The notes: generated by a model not told the origin, from the letters alone. A DNA stretch of 64,000 nt from Peptococcaceae bacterium UBA4068 (GCA_002382665.1 DFZA01000005.1:77142-141141); one strand, 5' to 3'; positions 8,839 to 17,777 are shown, counted from the first letter of the stretch. A program made the numbers and translations.

Positions 8839-9702
8839 TTGAATAAGTATTTTAAAGGCTGGTATTTCAAAGTGCAAAATGCCAACCAAATAGCGGCTGT
8901 AATTCCCGCGATGCATATAGATGAAAATGGTAAGAAGTCAGCTTCTATTCAAATAATTGCCGAAAACGATGTGGGTTGCGCATGGTTTCCATATGAGCAG
9001 TTCAGCTGTAGCGGCAATAGGCCGCACGTTAAAATCAGCGATAATCTATTTTGCGAGCAAGTCCTCAAGTTAAACGTTAAAACAGATACTATTACGGCAG
9101 ATGGCAATCTGCAGTTCGGGCCGCTTTCACCAATTCGTTACGACATAATGGGGCCGTTTTGCTTTATGCCTTTTATGGAGTGCCGACACAGTGTATTCAG
9201 CATGACGCACACCGTAAACGGAAATTTAAATATAAATGGTAAAAAATATATGTTTGCTAACGACTATGGCTACATCGAAGGTGACAGGGGGCGGTCCTTT
9301 CCCAAAATATATGTCTGGACCCAATGTAATTTTTTTGATAAATTCCCCAACAGTATTATGCTTTCGGTAGCCGAAATACCTCTGGGAGCAATCCATTTTA
9401 AAGGTGTAATCGGCGTAATACTTTGGCATGGGAAAGAATACCGCATTGCCACCTATTTGGGTGCCAAAGTAGTAAACGTTGGCAACAGGAAGCTGGTTAT
9501 CAGGCAAGGTAGATTGAATCTAACTGCTGAACTTATCAAAATGCAGGATAAGCCACTCTACGCGCCTGTTGGCGGCAGTATGAAGCGAATGATCCATGAG
9601 AGCCCGTCATGCACCGCATATTATTGTTTCGAAGAAAACGGAGAAAAACGATTCGAATTTAATACCGACCGTGCCGCTTTTGAATATGAGTGGAATAATT
9701 AG
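8839..9702 (+). CDS. Tocopherol-cyclase-like family protein
   Basis: Protein of 287 residues resembling the bacterial tocopherol-cyclase-like family. Recognisable family landmarks are the start YFKGWYFKVQN, the central GPFCFMPFMECRHSVFSMTH, and YGYIEGDRGRSFPKIYVW. The fold would be a beta-barrel/lipocalin-like pair. Bacterial members of this family in clostridia have no assigned reaction, and no tocopherol pathway is expected here. TTG at 8839 is supported by GAGGAGG at 8825-8831. It is a single-gene unit without signal peptide or membrane segment. Confidence 0.65.
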   Translation: MNKYFKGWYFKVQNANQIAAVIPAMHIDENGKKSASIQIIAENDVGCAWFPYEQFSCSGNRPHVKISDNLFCEQVLKLNVKTDTITADGNLQFGPLSPIRYDIMGPFCFMPFMECRHSVFSMTHTVNGNLNINGKKYMFANDYGYIEGDRGRSFPKIYVWTQCNFFDKFPNSIMLSVAEIPLGAIHFKGVIGVILWHGKEYRIATYLGAKVVNVGNRKLVIRQGRLNLTAELIKMQDKPLYAPVGGSMKRMIHESPSCTAYYCFEENGEKRFEFNTDRAAFEYEWNN

Positions 9703-9967
9703 CTTTACGCGTCTGTAAATATGTGAACAAAGTCATCAGCGAATTTTAACTACGAAGCATGCGTCGTTTGTATTTGGGTTAAGTCGGTCCAGCTATATAA
9801 AAACCAACGGATCAAAATTATTTTAGAGCTTGAGTCCTATATAATGCAGGGCTCAAGCTCTATATTGCTTTAATGATTTAATCATACTTTGAGGAGCCGT
9901 TTCTTCGTGTCTGGCGCTGATGCCATCTAAAAAAGTATCTTTACAAAATTGAATCAAAGATATTTTA
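9703..9967. other. Intergenic region with one strong hairpin
   Basis: The gap between the cyclase-like gene and the acetyltransferase promoter holds one strong hairpin at 9824-9862, TAGAGCTTGAGTCC / GGGCTCAAGCTCTA with an 11-nt loop, but no clear T-run. It may be a terminator or a processed RNA end. Nothing else is recognised. Confidence 0.5.
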
Positions 9968-9996
9968 TTGACATTATTCGACTTGATGTATATGCT
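9968..9996 (+). promoter_or_regulatory. Sigma-A-type promoter of GNAT gene
   Basis: TTGACA (9968-9973), 17-bp spacer, TATGCT (9991-9996), 41 bp before the acetyltransferase start. Confidence 0.6.
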
Positions 9997-10037
9997 ATTG
10001 TTTGTTGAATTAAATACCTTCAGTGTGAGGTCTTAAA

Positions 10038-10565
10038 ATGTGTAATCACGACATAACGGATAATAATGTAAGGTCGTTTCAGACGCAGGATTGGAATGAG
10101 GTAAAATGTATATACCAGCAAGGAATCGATACAAATATTGCGACGTTTGAGACATCCTGTCCAACTTGGGAAAAATGGAGCGACATGCACCTTAAGGAAT
10201 GCCGTTTTGTGTATGTTCTCAATAGCAAAGTTGTCGGTTGGGTCGCGCTTACCCCGACATCCAGCAGATGCGTCTACGCCGGTGTGGCGGAAGTTAGCGT
10301 TTATGTAGCGAACGATGCGAAAAGGAAAGGGATCGGCAGCGCCTTGCTGAAAAGACTTATTGAATCTTCGGAGGCAAACGGGATTTGGACATTGCAGTCC
10401 GGTGTTATTGAGGAGAATACGGCCAGCATTGAGCTGCATAAAAAGTGCGGCTTTCGCGTAGTCGGCATCCGCGAAAAAATTTCCCAAGACAGATTTGGCG
10501 TATGGAAAAACATAGTACTCATGGAACGCAGGAGCAAATCCGATGATTTTAAATGCCGCGGATGA
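10038..10565 (+). CDS. GNAT N-acetyltransferase (phosphinothricin/methionine sulfoximine type)
   Basis: Cytoplasmic acetyl-CoA-dependent N-acetyltransferase of 175 residues. The order of elements follows the Pat/Bar/MnaT group: IYQQGIDTNIATFET near the N-terminus, VAEVSVYVANDAKRKGIGSA containing the acetyl-CoA loop R/KxxGxG, and ASIELHKKCGFRVVGIRE near the end. Members acetylate the alpha-amino group of phosphinothricin or methionine sulfoximine analogues; the true substrate here is inferred only from family. A GTGAGG site precedes ATG 10038. Single-gene unit with its own promoter and a terminator at 10698. Confidence 0.85.
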   Translation: MCNHDITDNNVRSFQTQDWNEVKCIYQQGIDTNIATFETSCPTWEKWSDMHLKECRFVYVLNSKVVGWVALTPTSSRCVYAGVAEVSVYVANDAKRKGIGSALLKRLIESSEANGIWTLQSGVIEENTASIELHKKCGFRVVGIREKISQDRFGVWKNIVLMERRSKSDDFKCRG

Positions 10566-10697
10566 GATAAAGCCTCTCATTCAATCGGTCTATAAAATAC
10601 ACCCAATACGGCCTCGATTTTACCATACCGTCAAGCTGGAAAGACTACAAAAACTATTATTGATAAGATTAAAATAAGTTGATAAATCACAATCAAA

Positions 10698-10737
10698 AAA
10701 TTTCTGTAACTTTAATGGGTTACAGGAATTTTTTTAT
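10698..10737 (+). terminator. Terminator after GNAT gene
   Basis: Stem AAATTTCTGTAAC / GTTACAGGAATTT with an 8-nt loop and a run of T. It also isolates the downstream MarR promoter. Confidence 0.8.
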
Positions 10738-10754
10738 ATATTTTAAAAAAGCTA

Positions 10755-10800
10755 TTGACAAAAGGTAATATGTTGCATATCATATAGGTAACATGTTACC
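10755..10800 (+). promoter_or_regulatory. Promoter with two MarR-type operators
   Basis: TTGACA (10755-10760), 17 bp, TATCAT (10778-10783). A 14-bp perfect palindrome GGTAACATGTTACC lies at 10787-10800, around the expected transcription start. An imperfect copy GGTAATATGTTGCA begins at 10764, between -35 and -10, exactly 23 bp earlier. This looks like an autoregulated MarR promoter. The same arrangement recurs at 56358-56404. Confidence 0.8.
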
Positions 10801-10819
10801 TAAGTTGGAGGGATTGCCG

Positions 10820-11284
10820 ATGGATGAGTTGGAACAGAAGGCCTATATTTTCGGAACGATATTTACATTATCGAACAAGCTGCAGGTACTGGGAGATGAA
10901 TTTGATAAGAACATCACTATCAAACAATGGCTGTTTATGGTAGTTGTTTCAAAATTCCCCGAACCGCCGACTATAACTGAAGTAGCAAATTTTATCGGTT
11001 ATTCGCGCCAAAATGCCAAACGGATCGCCGCCAATTTGCATCAAAGCGGTTTTGTCAAACTGGAAAAAGATAAAAACGATGCGAGGGCGCTGCGGGTTGA
11101 GCTGACTCCTAAATGCATAGAATACTTTGAAAAACGCTACCCAAGCGAAATAGCATATCTGGAAAAAATATTCTGCGGCTTTGATGCCGATTTAACCCGT
11201 AATGTTTGCACCGGCTTAGCCAAATTGGAACAGAATGTCAAGGCGCTGATGGTTGCGCAAGAAATAGATGGGGAAACGATATGA
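10820..11284 (+). CDS. MarR-family transcriptional regulator
   Basis: Winged-helix regulator of 154 residues. The HTH/wing part reads TITEVANFIGYSRQNAKRIAANL followed by KLEKDKNDARALRVELT, the MarR beta-wing with the Asp-Arg pair. The frame is open to an ATG at 10793, but that codon lies inside the operator palindrome. ATG 10820 has GGAGGGA upstream and is preferred. It is the first gene of an operon with the exporter (4-nt overlap) and probably the Fe-S and YhfC genes. It is predicted to repress its own promoter through the 10764/10787 sites and probably the promoter at 56358; the inducer is unknown. Confidence 0.88.
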   Translation: MDELEQKAYIFGTIFTLSNKLQVLGDEFDKNITIKQWLFMVVVSKFPEPPTITEVANFIGYSRQNAKRIAANLHQSGFVKLEKDKNDARALRVELTPKCIEYFEKRYPSEIAYLEKIFCGFDADLTRNVCTGLAKLEQNVKALMVAQEIDGETI

Positions 11285-12558
11285 TTAATACCAATAATGT
11301 AATTTCCAAGAGGTTCCTGACAGTCTGGGCGGGGCAATTGCTGTCCTCGGTTGGTAACGGTTTAACGGCTTTCGCCCTGGGTGTTTATGTCTTTCAAATG
11401 ACTGAGTCCGCAGTCAGTTATTCTCTGATTATTTTCTTCTCGTTTCTCCCGTCCTTTGTTTTACTTCCTTTTACCGGGGTTTTGGCGGATAGATTTGACC
11501 GGAAGAAACTAATGATTATCGGGGATATCGGCGCGACAACAGGGTTGATATTTATTTTAGCCGTGATGATTTGGGGAAATCTGCAGCTATGGCATATATA
11601 TTTCGGCGCGGCTTTGAGCTCGGTGTTTACTGCCATACAGACCCCTGCCTATAAAGCTGTGGTTACTGATCTTGTCACGGAAGAATTTTACTCCAAAGCC
11701 AGTGGGCTCATACAGTTGGCAGGATCGGCCCAATTTCTGATATCGCCGGTGGTTGCGGGGATTTTAATGAGCCTGTTTGATATAAAAATAATCTTGATAA
11801 TCGATATCGCGACCTTTTTCATGGCAGCGGCGGCCGTATTGATTATAAAAAATCAATGTGTTGCTGCCCCGGTACATGAGGAACTGAAGCTTTCCCACGG
11901 TATCGCTGATTCGATTAAGTATCTGTTCAGCAAGAAAGGCATATTGTACTTAGTGCTTTTGATCTCAGTGGTGGACTTTTTCGTGGCGATGCTGCATTCT
12001 CTGTTTGGCCCCATGCTACTGACTTTGACGGATTCCGGTACGCTTGGCATCGCCCTTTCCGTATCCGCTTCGGGGATGCTGATCAGCAGTGTGATCATCG
12101 GCGTATGGGGTCTGAAAAGAAACAAAATAGCCACCGTATCACTGTTTTTAATGTTGGCCGGCCTGTTCTATGCTCTTATGGGTATCCCCACAAATGTAAC
12201 TTTGATCATCGTTTTCGGCTTTCTCTTTTTTAGCACTCTGCCGTATGTCAATGCCGGTCTGGAGGTATTGATCCGTAGTAATGTTGCCAACGAAAAACAG
12301 GGAAGAGTCTGGGCTCTGGTATATGCTATTTCACAGGCCGGTTTTTTACTGGCATTGGCATCGGCAGGATTTTTAGCAGATCGTCTGTTCTGCCCGTTGT
12401 TTGAATCCGGTGGGGCGTTGTCCCAGACGTTTGGTATGATCATCGGCACCGGCCAGAGCAGGGGGATCGGCTTCATGTTTATGATATCCGGTATATTGAT
12501 TTCTTTGATTGCCGTTATTTTAGGAAGAATCAAAACAATCAAATCTTTGGAAATGTAA
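11281..12558 (+). CDS. MFS efflux transporter
   Basis: Integral membrane protein of 425 residues with 12 predicted segments, of the macrolide-efflux/MFS_3 type. The conserved loop motif between TM2 and TM3 is visible as GVLADRFDRKKLMI, and the N-terminus KRFLTVWAGQLLSSVGNGLTAF is typical for the group. It probably exports a drug or toxic metabolite using proton motive force. Its ATG overlaps the marR stop codon by 4 nt (ATGA), so expression is coupled to the regulator. The frame is open further upstream within marR but without a ribosome site. Confidence 0.88.
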   Translation: MINTNNVISKRFLTVWAGQLLSSVGNGLTAFALGVYVFQMTESAVSYSLIIFFSFLPSFVLLPFTGVLADRFDRKKLMIIGDIGATTGLIFILAVMIWGNLQLWHIYFGAALSSVFTAIQTPAYKAVVTDLVTEEFYSKASGLIQLAGSAQFLISPVVAGILMSLFDIKIILIIDIATFFMAAAAVLIIKNQCVAAPVHEELKLSHGIADSIKYLFSKKGILYLVLLISVVDFFVAMLHSLFGPMLLTLTDSGTLGIALSVSASGMLISSVIIGVWGLKRNKIATVSLFLMLAGLFYALMGIPTNVTLIIVFGFLFFSTLPYVNAGLEVLIRSNVANEKQGRVWALVYAISQAGFLLALASAGFLADRLFCPLFESGGALSQTFGMIIGTGQSRGIGFMFMISGILISLIAVILGRIKTIKSLEM

Positions 12559-12581
12559 TTGGCGGTAGGGATGGTATAAAA

Positions 12582-13589
12582 ATGAAAAACAGCTATCGAA
12601 AGTTTTCTTATATAACAGATATTCCGGGAATTAAAACCTCGCTATTGAATATGCGGGGCAAAGGGTTTCCCAAACAACCTCAGCTGAACAAGCATCCATG
12701 TGCTCAATCTGACGGTGAAATATTTGATGAAGAATGGTTTAAAAGTACTGTTGCCCAAAAAGTTACGTCACATCCTGCCAATAAACTGGAATTCCCATTT
12801 TCTGGCGAAAACATTTTTGAGCAGCCGCTGATCGGGTTTGTCAGAGGGGATGACCCCATATTTGCCGAGTACCAGAAAATAATCGGATCGTTTCATTTTA
12901 CTCCCGCCGGAATAATGGCCTGGCAGGCAAATAACAACGGAGTCGCGGCCCCCAAAGCGGAAGATATCAGTGTCGTATCTTATATATTGCCGATATCAGA
13001 GAAAGTAAGAGCAGACGAGGCCTTGCGGGAGGAATGGCTTTCGGAAAGATGGGCGCAGACCAGGCGTTGCGGCGAGATATTCAGCCAGATACTTGCTGAG
13101 GAAATAGCAACTTATTTAATGAGCAAAGGTGTTCTGGCTGTTGTGCCGGATATGACGCCGATGTTTAACTATAAAAAATACCCCGATGTAGGCTGGGCTT
13201 CCCGCTGGTCTCAGCGGCATATCGCTTATGCGGCCGGATTAGGTACATTTGGTATCAACGATTTATTAATAACCGAAAAAGGCGTAGCACACCGCTGCGG
13301 CAGTTTTGTTGTCAATCTGCGGCTGCAACCTGACAGGGAAAGAAATAAGGATATTCACGCCTATTGTCTGCAATATCAAGGCATAAATTGCTTGAAGTGC
13401 CAACAAAAATGCCCGGTCAGTGCAGTATCCGAGAGCGGACACTGTAAAGAACGGTGCGGCGCACGGGTTATTAAGTCTACCGGCTATTGCAATCGGAACT
13501 ATCATATCTTTATCTACGGCTGCGGTTTATGTTCTACGAAAATACCTTGTGAATCCGCCATACCGAAGCTTACCGGCCCGCGTCTGTAA
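12582..13589 (+). CDS. QueG/reductive-dehalogenase-like 4Fe-4S protein
   Basis: Cytoplasmic protein of 335 residues. The middle holds the cobalamin/QueG-like stretch AYAAGLGTFGINDLLITEKG followed by RCGSFVVNL. The C-terminal part has Cys clusters C270-x2-C273-x3-C277-P and later CxxxxCG and CGLCSTKIPCE, matching two Fe-S clusters with irregular spacing. This family of clostridial ferredoxin-like reductases is related to epoxyqueuosine reductase but the substrate is unknown; it is not the canonical QueG. It lies 23 bp after the exporter and is likely in the same MarR-controlled operon. There is no Tat signal, which argues against a respiratory dehalogenase. Confidence 0.75.
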   Translation: MKNSYRKFSYITDIPGIKTSLLNMRGKGFPKQPQLNKHPCAQSDGEIFDEEWFKSTVAQKVTSHPANKLEFPFSGENIFEQPLIGFVRGDDPIFAEYQKIIGSFHFTPAGIMAWQANNNGVAAPKAEDISVVSYILPISEKVRADEALREEWLSERWAQTRRCGEIFSQILAEEIATYLMSKGVLAVVPDMTPMFNYKKYPDVGWASRWSQRHIAYAAGLGTFGINDLLITEKGVAHRCGSFVVNLRLQPDRERNKDIHAYCLQYQGINCLKCQQKCPVSAVSESGHCKERCGARVIKSTGYCNRNYHIFIYGCGLCSTKIPCESAIPKLTGPRL

Positions 13590-13627
13590 AAAACCAAATT
13601 GTAAACATAATAAAGGAGTGAAATTTT

Positions 13628-14476
13628 ATGCAATTCACCGTTCCCACATTGTCAATCGTTTTTATGGTGATTTCTGCCCTGGTAGGGGTAGCCATCCCGG
13701 TTCTACTGTTATGTGTGTTCAGAAAGAAATACCGGGCGGATATATTGCCGTTCTTTATCGGCTGCCTAGTCTTTGTTGTTTTTGCGTTAGTTTTGGAGAG
13801 TTTGGTCCACTCGTTGGTCTTTGCCACGGCTGCCGGCAAAGCGATGCCAAACAATATTTGGATTTACGGTATTTACTGTGGTCTGATGGCGGGTATTTTT
13901 GAGGAGACGGGCCGCTTTACAGCCTTCAAGACCGTACTGAAAAAGAAACTCGGCAACGACAGCAATGCGCTGATGTACGGCGCCGGACACGGTGGATTTG
14001 AGGTTGTTTATATTCTTGTTGTCAGTATGGTATCTAATATCTCAATGGCTGTAATGCTCAACAACGGCATGATCGACAAGCTGACTGGTGGCGTTACCGA
14101 TCCCATGGCATTGCAGCAGCTTTATGCCACATTCACAGCGTTGGCGACCACCCCATCCCCGATTTTTCTGGCAGGCTCTGTTGAGCGTATTGCCGCCGTG
14201 GCTCTGCATATCTCCTGTTCGGTTCTCGTCTGGTACGCCGTCAAGCAGGGAGGAAAAACCTTTTGGCTATTCCCATTAGCGATATTGCTGCATGCCTTAA
14301 TAGACTCAGTCGCTGTGATTATGTCAAGCTACGTGGCAAATATCTGGTTTGTTGAAGTCGCGGTTTATGCCATTGCCGTCTGTGCGGTCGTAATTGCCGT
14401 AAAAGTCTGGAAAAAATACGCCTCAAAAAAAGCTGTAGATGCAGGGAACAATACGATTACTGAAGCTGTATCATAG
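13628..14476 (+). CDS. YhfC-family intramembrane protease-like protein
   Basis: Polytopic membrane protein of 282 residues with about 7 hydrophobic segments. It carries the conserved signatures of the YhfC family, which is distantly related to CAAX-type intramembrane metalloproteases: EETGRF (Glu92-Glu93), YGAGHGGFE and LLHALID. The substrate is unknown. AAGGAGTG at 13611-13618 sets the start. It follows the Fe-S gene by 38 bp with no terminator between, and a perfect terminator follows it. It is therefore likely the last gene of the MarR operon. Confidence 0.8.
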   Translation: MQFTVPTLSIVFMVISALVGVAIPVLLLCVFRKKYRADILPFFIGCLVFVVFALVLESLVHSLVFATAAGKAMPNNIWIYGIYCGLMAGIFEETGRFTAFKTVLKKKLGNDSNALMYGAGHGGFEVVYILVVSMVSNISMAVMLNNGMIDKLTGGVTDPMALQQLYATFTALATTPSPIFLAGSVERIAAVALHISCSVLVWYAVKQGGKTFWLFPLAILLHALIDSVAVIMSSYVANIWFVEVAVYAIAVCAVVIAVKVWKKYASKKAVDAGNNTITEAVS

Positions 14477-14499
14477 TAATATCTAAAATCAAAGCTAGT

Positions 14500-14535
14500 G
14501 GAGGCAGGCTGTTTACAGCCTGCCTCCTTGTTATA
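14500..14535 (+). terminator. Terminator after MarR-MFS-FeS-YhfC operon
   Basis: 13-bp perfect GC-rich stem GGAGGCAGGCTGT / ACAGCCTGCCTCC with a TT loop, followed by TTGTTATATT. Confidence 0.85.
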
Positions 14536-14608
14536 TTATGGATAATTTTTGTCCAAGCGGCGGATAATGGGCTTATGAAGCTCCTAACCGAAGCAGCGGA
14601 TCAAGAAT

Positions 14609-17065
14609 ATGAATGACTTGCAACAATACAACCAAAAGAGAAATTTCGACATAACCGGCGAACCGGCAGGCAGGACGGAACAGCCGGAGCAAAGCTTGCG
14701 GTTCGTTGTCCAGCACCATCTGGCTCGCCAAGATCATTTCGATCTGCGCCTGGAATGGGACGGAGCTCTTTTGAGCTGGGCGGTGCCCAAGGGGCCTTCT
14801 TATGATACCAGTGACAAGAGGCTGGCCGTACAAGTGGAAGATCATCCTCTGGAATACCGCAACTTTGAGGGTACTATCCCCCAGGGCGAATACGGCGGCG
14901 GCACAGTAATGCTTTGGGACGAGGGCTACTGGGAACCTTCAGGCGATGTCGACGAAGGACTGAAAAAGGGTGCGCTCAAGTTTGTCCTCAAAGGCAGAAG
15001 GTTAAAGGGAAAATGGGCTTTGATCCGCTTGCAAGCCAAAGCCGGTGAGACTGAGAATAACTGGCTTCTGATCAAAGAAAAAGATGATTACGCCCAAACC
15101 GACGACGGGATTTCCGGATTTACCGCCAGTATCAGAACAGGGCGCAGCATGACGGAAATTGCGGCAGGGGAAGATGAAAAAATCACCAAGAACCCTTTCA
15201 ACAAGGCCGGAGTACAGCTTGCCAAACTTGTCAGTACGCCTCCCGAGGGCGGGGATTGGCTGTATGAGCTCAAATATGACGGCTATCGGATTCTGGCGTT
15301 TGTGGAAGGCAACAACGTGCGGCTGATTACCCGTAACGGCAACGACTATACAAAGCGCTTTGGCGATATTGCCTATTCCCTGATTGATTGGGCGGACGGC
15401 AGGGCGGTGGTCTTAGACGGAGAAATGACGGTCACGGACGCGGAGGGCAGGACGGATTTTCAGGCGCTGCAAAATTATATGAAAAGCCCTGTGGGCAAAA
15501 ACCTGACCTATATCATCTTTGACCTGCTGGCATTGGATGGGGAGGACTTAAGAGGACGCCGTCTGATTGAGAGAAAAGCCATGCTGGCGGCGCTGATGCA
15601 GGATGCGCCGAAAAACCTCTACTATAGCCAACATATCCAAGACAACGGCAAGGCCAGCTTTCAGGCGGCTTGCGAAGCCAATTTGGAAGGGATAGTAGGT
15701 AAAAAAGCCGATTCCCTATACAGCGGCACCAGGAACGGCGATTGGATCAAGCTCAAATGCGATAAACGTCAGGAATTCGTAATCGGCGGATATACGCTTT
15801 CGGATAAAAAAGCCAGTGGGATAAGCTCACTGCTGCTCGGCTTTTATCAGGGCAATGAGCTGATATATGCCGGACGCGCAGGAACGGGCCTGAGCGAACA
15901 CATCATCAAAGATATGGAGCAAAAGTTTACCGCTATCAGCAGGCAAACACCTGCTTTCAAACTCGCGCCGCAGGCCAAGCTGAATGAACAAATAATCTGG
16001 CTGGAACCACTGCTGGTCACGGAAATCAAGTTTGCCGAATGGACTAAAGAAAATCTTTTGCGGCAAGCCAGCTTTAAGGGTTTGCGGACGGATAAAGACC
16101 CCCGAGATATAAGAAAAGAGACTGTAGCTGACGAAACCAAGTCGGACGAAGAACCGCAGCAGCAATCGTCCGTAGAGGATGAGGAGAGGCTAATGAAAGC
16201 CAACGGCGGCAGCATCATTATCAATGGTATCAAGATCACCAGCCCGGACAAGCTGATATTTGACAACCCGCAAATCACCAAAGCGGATGTAGTGCGGTAT
16301 TATGCCGAGGCCTCGGAGCGCATACTGCCGTATCTGAGTAAACGAATTCTCAGTATTGTCCGTTGCCCGCAGGGGATATGCAATTCCTGCTTTTATAAAA
16401 AGCACCCCGGCGCGGGCAGCAAAGGCATCGTCACCATGCCGGTCACCAATAGCAGCGGAGAACAGGAAGAGTATTTTTATATCGAGGATGCTGCCGGGTT
16501 AATATCCGAGGCGCAGATGTGTACGCTGGAATTTCATACCTGGGGCAGCCGCACGGACAATCTGGAACAGCCGGATATGATGGTATTCGACCTTGACCCG
16601 GACGAGGGCATGGATTTGCGCCAAGTGCGGCAGGGTGTCAGAGACATCAAAAGCCTGCTTGACCAGCTTTCGCTGATCTCGTATCTAAAAATCAGCGGCG
16701 GCAAGGGCTACCATGTTGTTGTACCTTTTCAACCGTCCGTGGACTGGCAGACGTTTTATAATTTTGCCAAACGTATTGCCGTAGTCATGGAACAGCAGTG
16801 GCCTGAGCGCTATACCAGTAATGTCAGAAAGGATAAGCGCACAAACAAGATTTTCATCGACTGGATGCGTAACGGCAGAGGTGCAACCAGTATCGTCCCC
16901 TATTCTCTCCGAGCGAGAAAAGGCGCTAAAGTGTCTATACCCATCAGCTGGCAGGAACTGGATACGGTGGCCCCCGATGGCGTCGATCTGGCGGGTGCGC
17001 TAAAGCGGATCAACGGCGCTGATCCCTGGCAAGGCTTTTCCCAGACCGACCAGCGGCTGAAATAA
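14609..17065 (+). CDS. ligD: Multifunctional DNA ligase D (PE-LIG-POL)
   Basis: Bacterial NHEJ enzyme of 818 residues with all three activities. The N-terminal 3'-phosphoesterase domain (about 25-170) has QHHLARQDHFDLRLE and PQGEYGGGTVMLWD. The ATP-dependent ligase domain (about 205-510) has catalytic Lys222 in ELKYDGYR. The C-terminal primase-polymerase domain (about 545-800) contains MVFDLDPDEG with the metal-binding Asp pair and SGGKGYHVVVP. The order PE-LIG-POL is like Pseudomonas LigD and unlike Bacillus (LIG-POL). The family works with Ku in repair of breaks in spores or stationary cells, yet no ku is adjacent or elsewhere in the window. The ribosome site is weak. Confidence 0.93.
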   Translation: MNDLQQYNQKRNFDITGEPAGRTEQPEQSLRFVVQHHLARQDHFDLRLEWDGALLSWAVPKGPSYDTSDKRLAVQVEDHPLEYRNFEGTIPQGEYGGGTVMLWDEGYWEPSGDVDEGLKKGALKFVLKGRRLKGKWALIRLQAKAGETENNWLLIKEKDDYAQTDDGISGFTASIRTGRSMTEIAAGEDEKITKNPFNKAGVQLAKLVSTPPEGGDWLYELKYDGYRILAFVEGNNVRLITRNGNDYTKRFGDIAYSLIDWADGRAVVLDGEMTVTDAEGRTDFQALQNYMKSPVGKNLTYIIFDLLALDGEDLRGRRLIERKAMLAALMQDAPKNLYYSQHIQDNGKASFQAACEANLEGIVGKKADSLYSGTRNGDWIKLKCDKRQEFVIGGYTLSDKKASGISSLLLGFYQGNELIYAGRAGTGLSEHIIKDMEQKFTAISRQTPAFKLAPQAKLNEQIIWLEPLLVTEIKFAEWTKENLLRQASFKGLRTDKDPRDIRKETVADETKSDEEPQQQSSVEDEERLMKANGGSIIINGIKITSPDKLIFDNPQITKADVVRYYAEASERILPYLSKRILSIVRCPQGICNSCFYKKHPGAGSKGIVTMPVTNSSGEQEEYFYIEDAAGLISEAQMCTLEFHTWGSRTDNLEQPDMMVFDLDPDEGMDLRQVRQGVRDIKSLLDQLSLISYLKISGGKGYHVVVPFQPSVDWQTFYNFAKRIAVVMEQQWPERYTSNVRKDKRTNKIFIDWMRNGRGATSIVPYSLRARKGAKVSIPISWQELDTVAPDGVDLAGALKRINGADPWQGFSQTDQRLK

Positions 17066-17142
17066 CATCGACATTCGTTGATACATCACAAATGCACATC
17101 GGTTGAATAATATGATATAAAAGATTATTAGGAGCTGATAGT

Positions 17143-17682
17143 ATGTCATTAATGTATAGACCACGTCCTAATAACAGGTACGGTTATACCGAATACGCTA
17201 TGGCGCCAATGATGGATCGGGCCGATCCCCCGCCCCTGATCAGTAATAATCCGGCTGTTACAAACGTTGTAAGTATTAAAGAACTGACGGCTTACCCCAA
17301 TTATGGCAACCCCAGCAGGAATGCCGATATATTGTATACGGGTAATACGGGCAACTGGACTTTTGTCTTACCGGCATTTTTAACTGTTCCCGGCAGACAG
17401 ACAGGTCAGATTATGATCCGCGCCGTTTTGGATGATCACACCAATGTGCCTACAAACCGCTACTCGGCGAGAATATCGATTAATGGATTTTTAGTACATA
17501 ACGGCGCTCTTAACCTGCCGCACGGAACCCCTGTTGGCGGCATGTTCACCAACTGGAGAGACCTGACTTTCAGAATCAACCCCAGAAGAAATAACACGAT
17601 TACTATTGTCAATACGTCCACAGCCGGACCAAATGACTGGATCGGCCTGGACTGGATGCAAATTCGCCTTTCATCCAGATAA
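17143..17682 (+). CDS. Hypothetical beta-rich protein
   Basis: 179 residues, family not recognised. The first 35 residues are Pro/Asn/Met-rich and probably flexible. The rest alternates hydrophobic strands with Asn/Thr/Gly turns (GNWTFVLPAF, ARISINGFLVHNGAL, ITIVNTSTAGPNDWIGLDWM), which suggests a jelly-roll like carbohydrate-binding modules. No signal peptide, membrane segment or catalytic motif is visible. Being leaderless, it could be a mother-cell-made spore surface protein, but that is only inference. AGGAG precedes the start; single-gene unit. Confidence 0.6.
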   Translation: MSLMYRPRPNNRYGYTEYAMAPMMDRADPPPLISNNPAVTNVVSIKELTAYPNYGNPSRNADILYTGNTGNWTFVLPAFLTVPGRQTGQIMIRAVLDDHTNVPTNRYSARISINGFLVHNGALNLPHGTPVGGMFTNWRDLTFRINPRRNNTITIVNTSTAGPNDWIGLDWMQIRLSSR

Positions 17683-17777
17683 TAATTAAACCCCATAAGA
17701 AATGCCTCAGGTAAAGGTATAACAGCAGGGATCAAGACTTGAGGAAAGATAGTATCATAAATAAATATCTTCGTCAC

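Noticed and set aside
10793..10819. Upstream ATG for the MarR gene
   Set aside because: The codon is part of the GGTAACATGTTACC operator; GGAGGGA supports ATG 10820.
12582..13589. Respiratory reductive dehalogenase
   Set aside because: No Tat signal, no membrane anchor gene, and irregular Cys spacing; only distantly similar to that superfamily.
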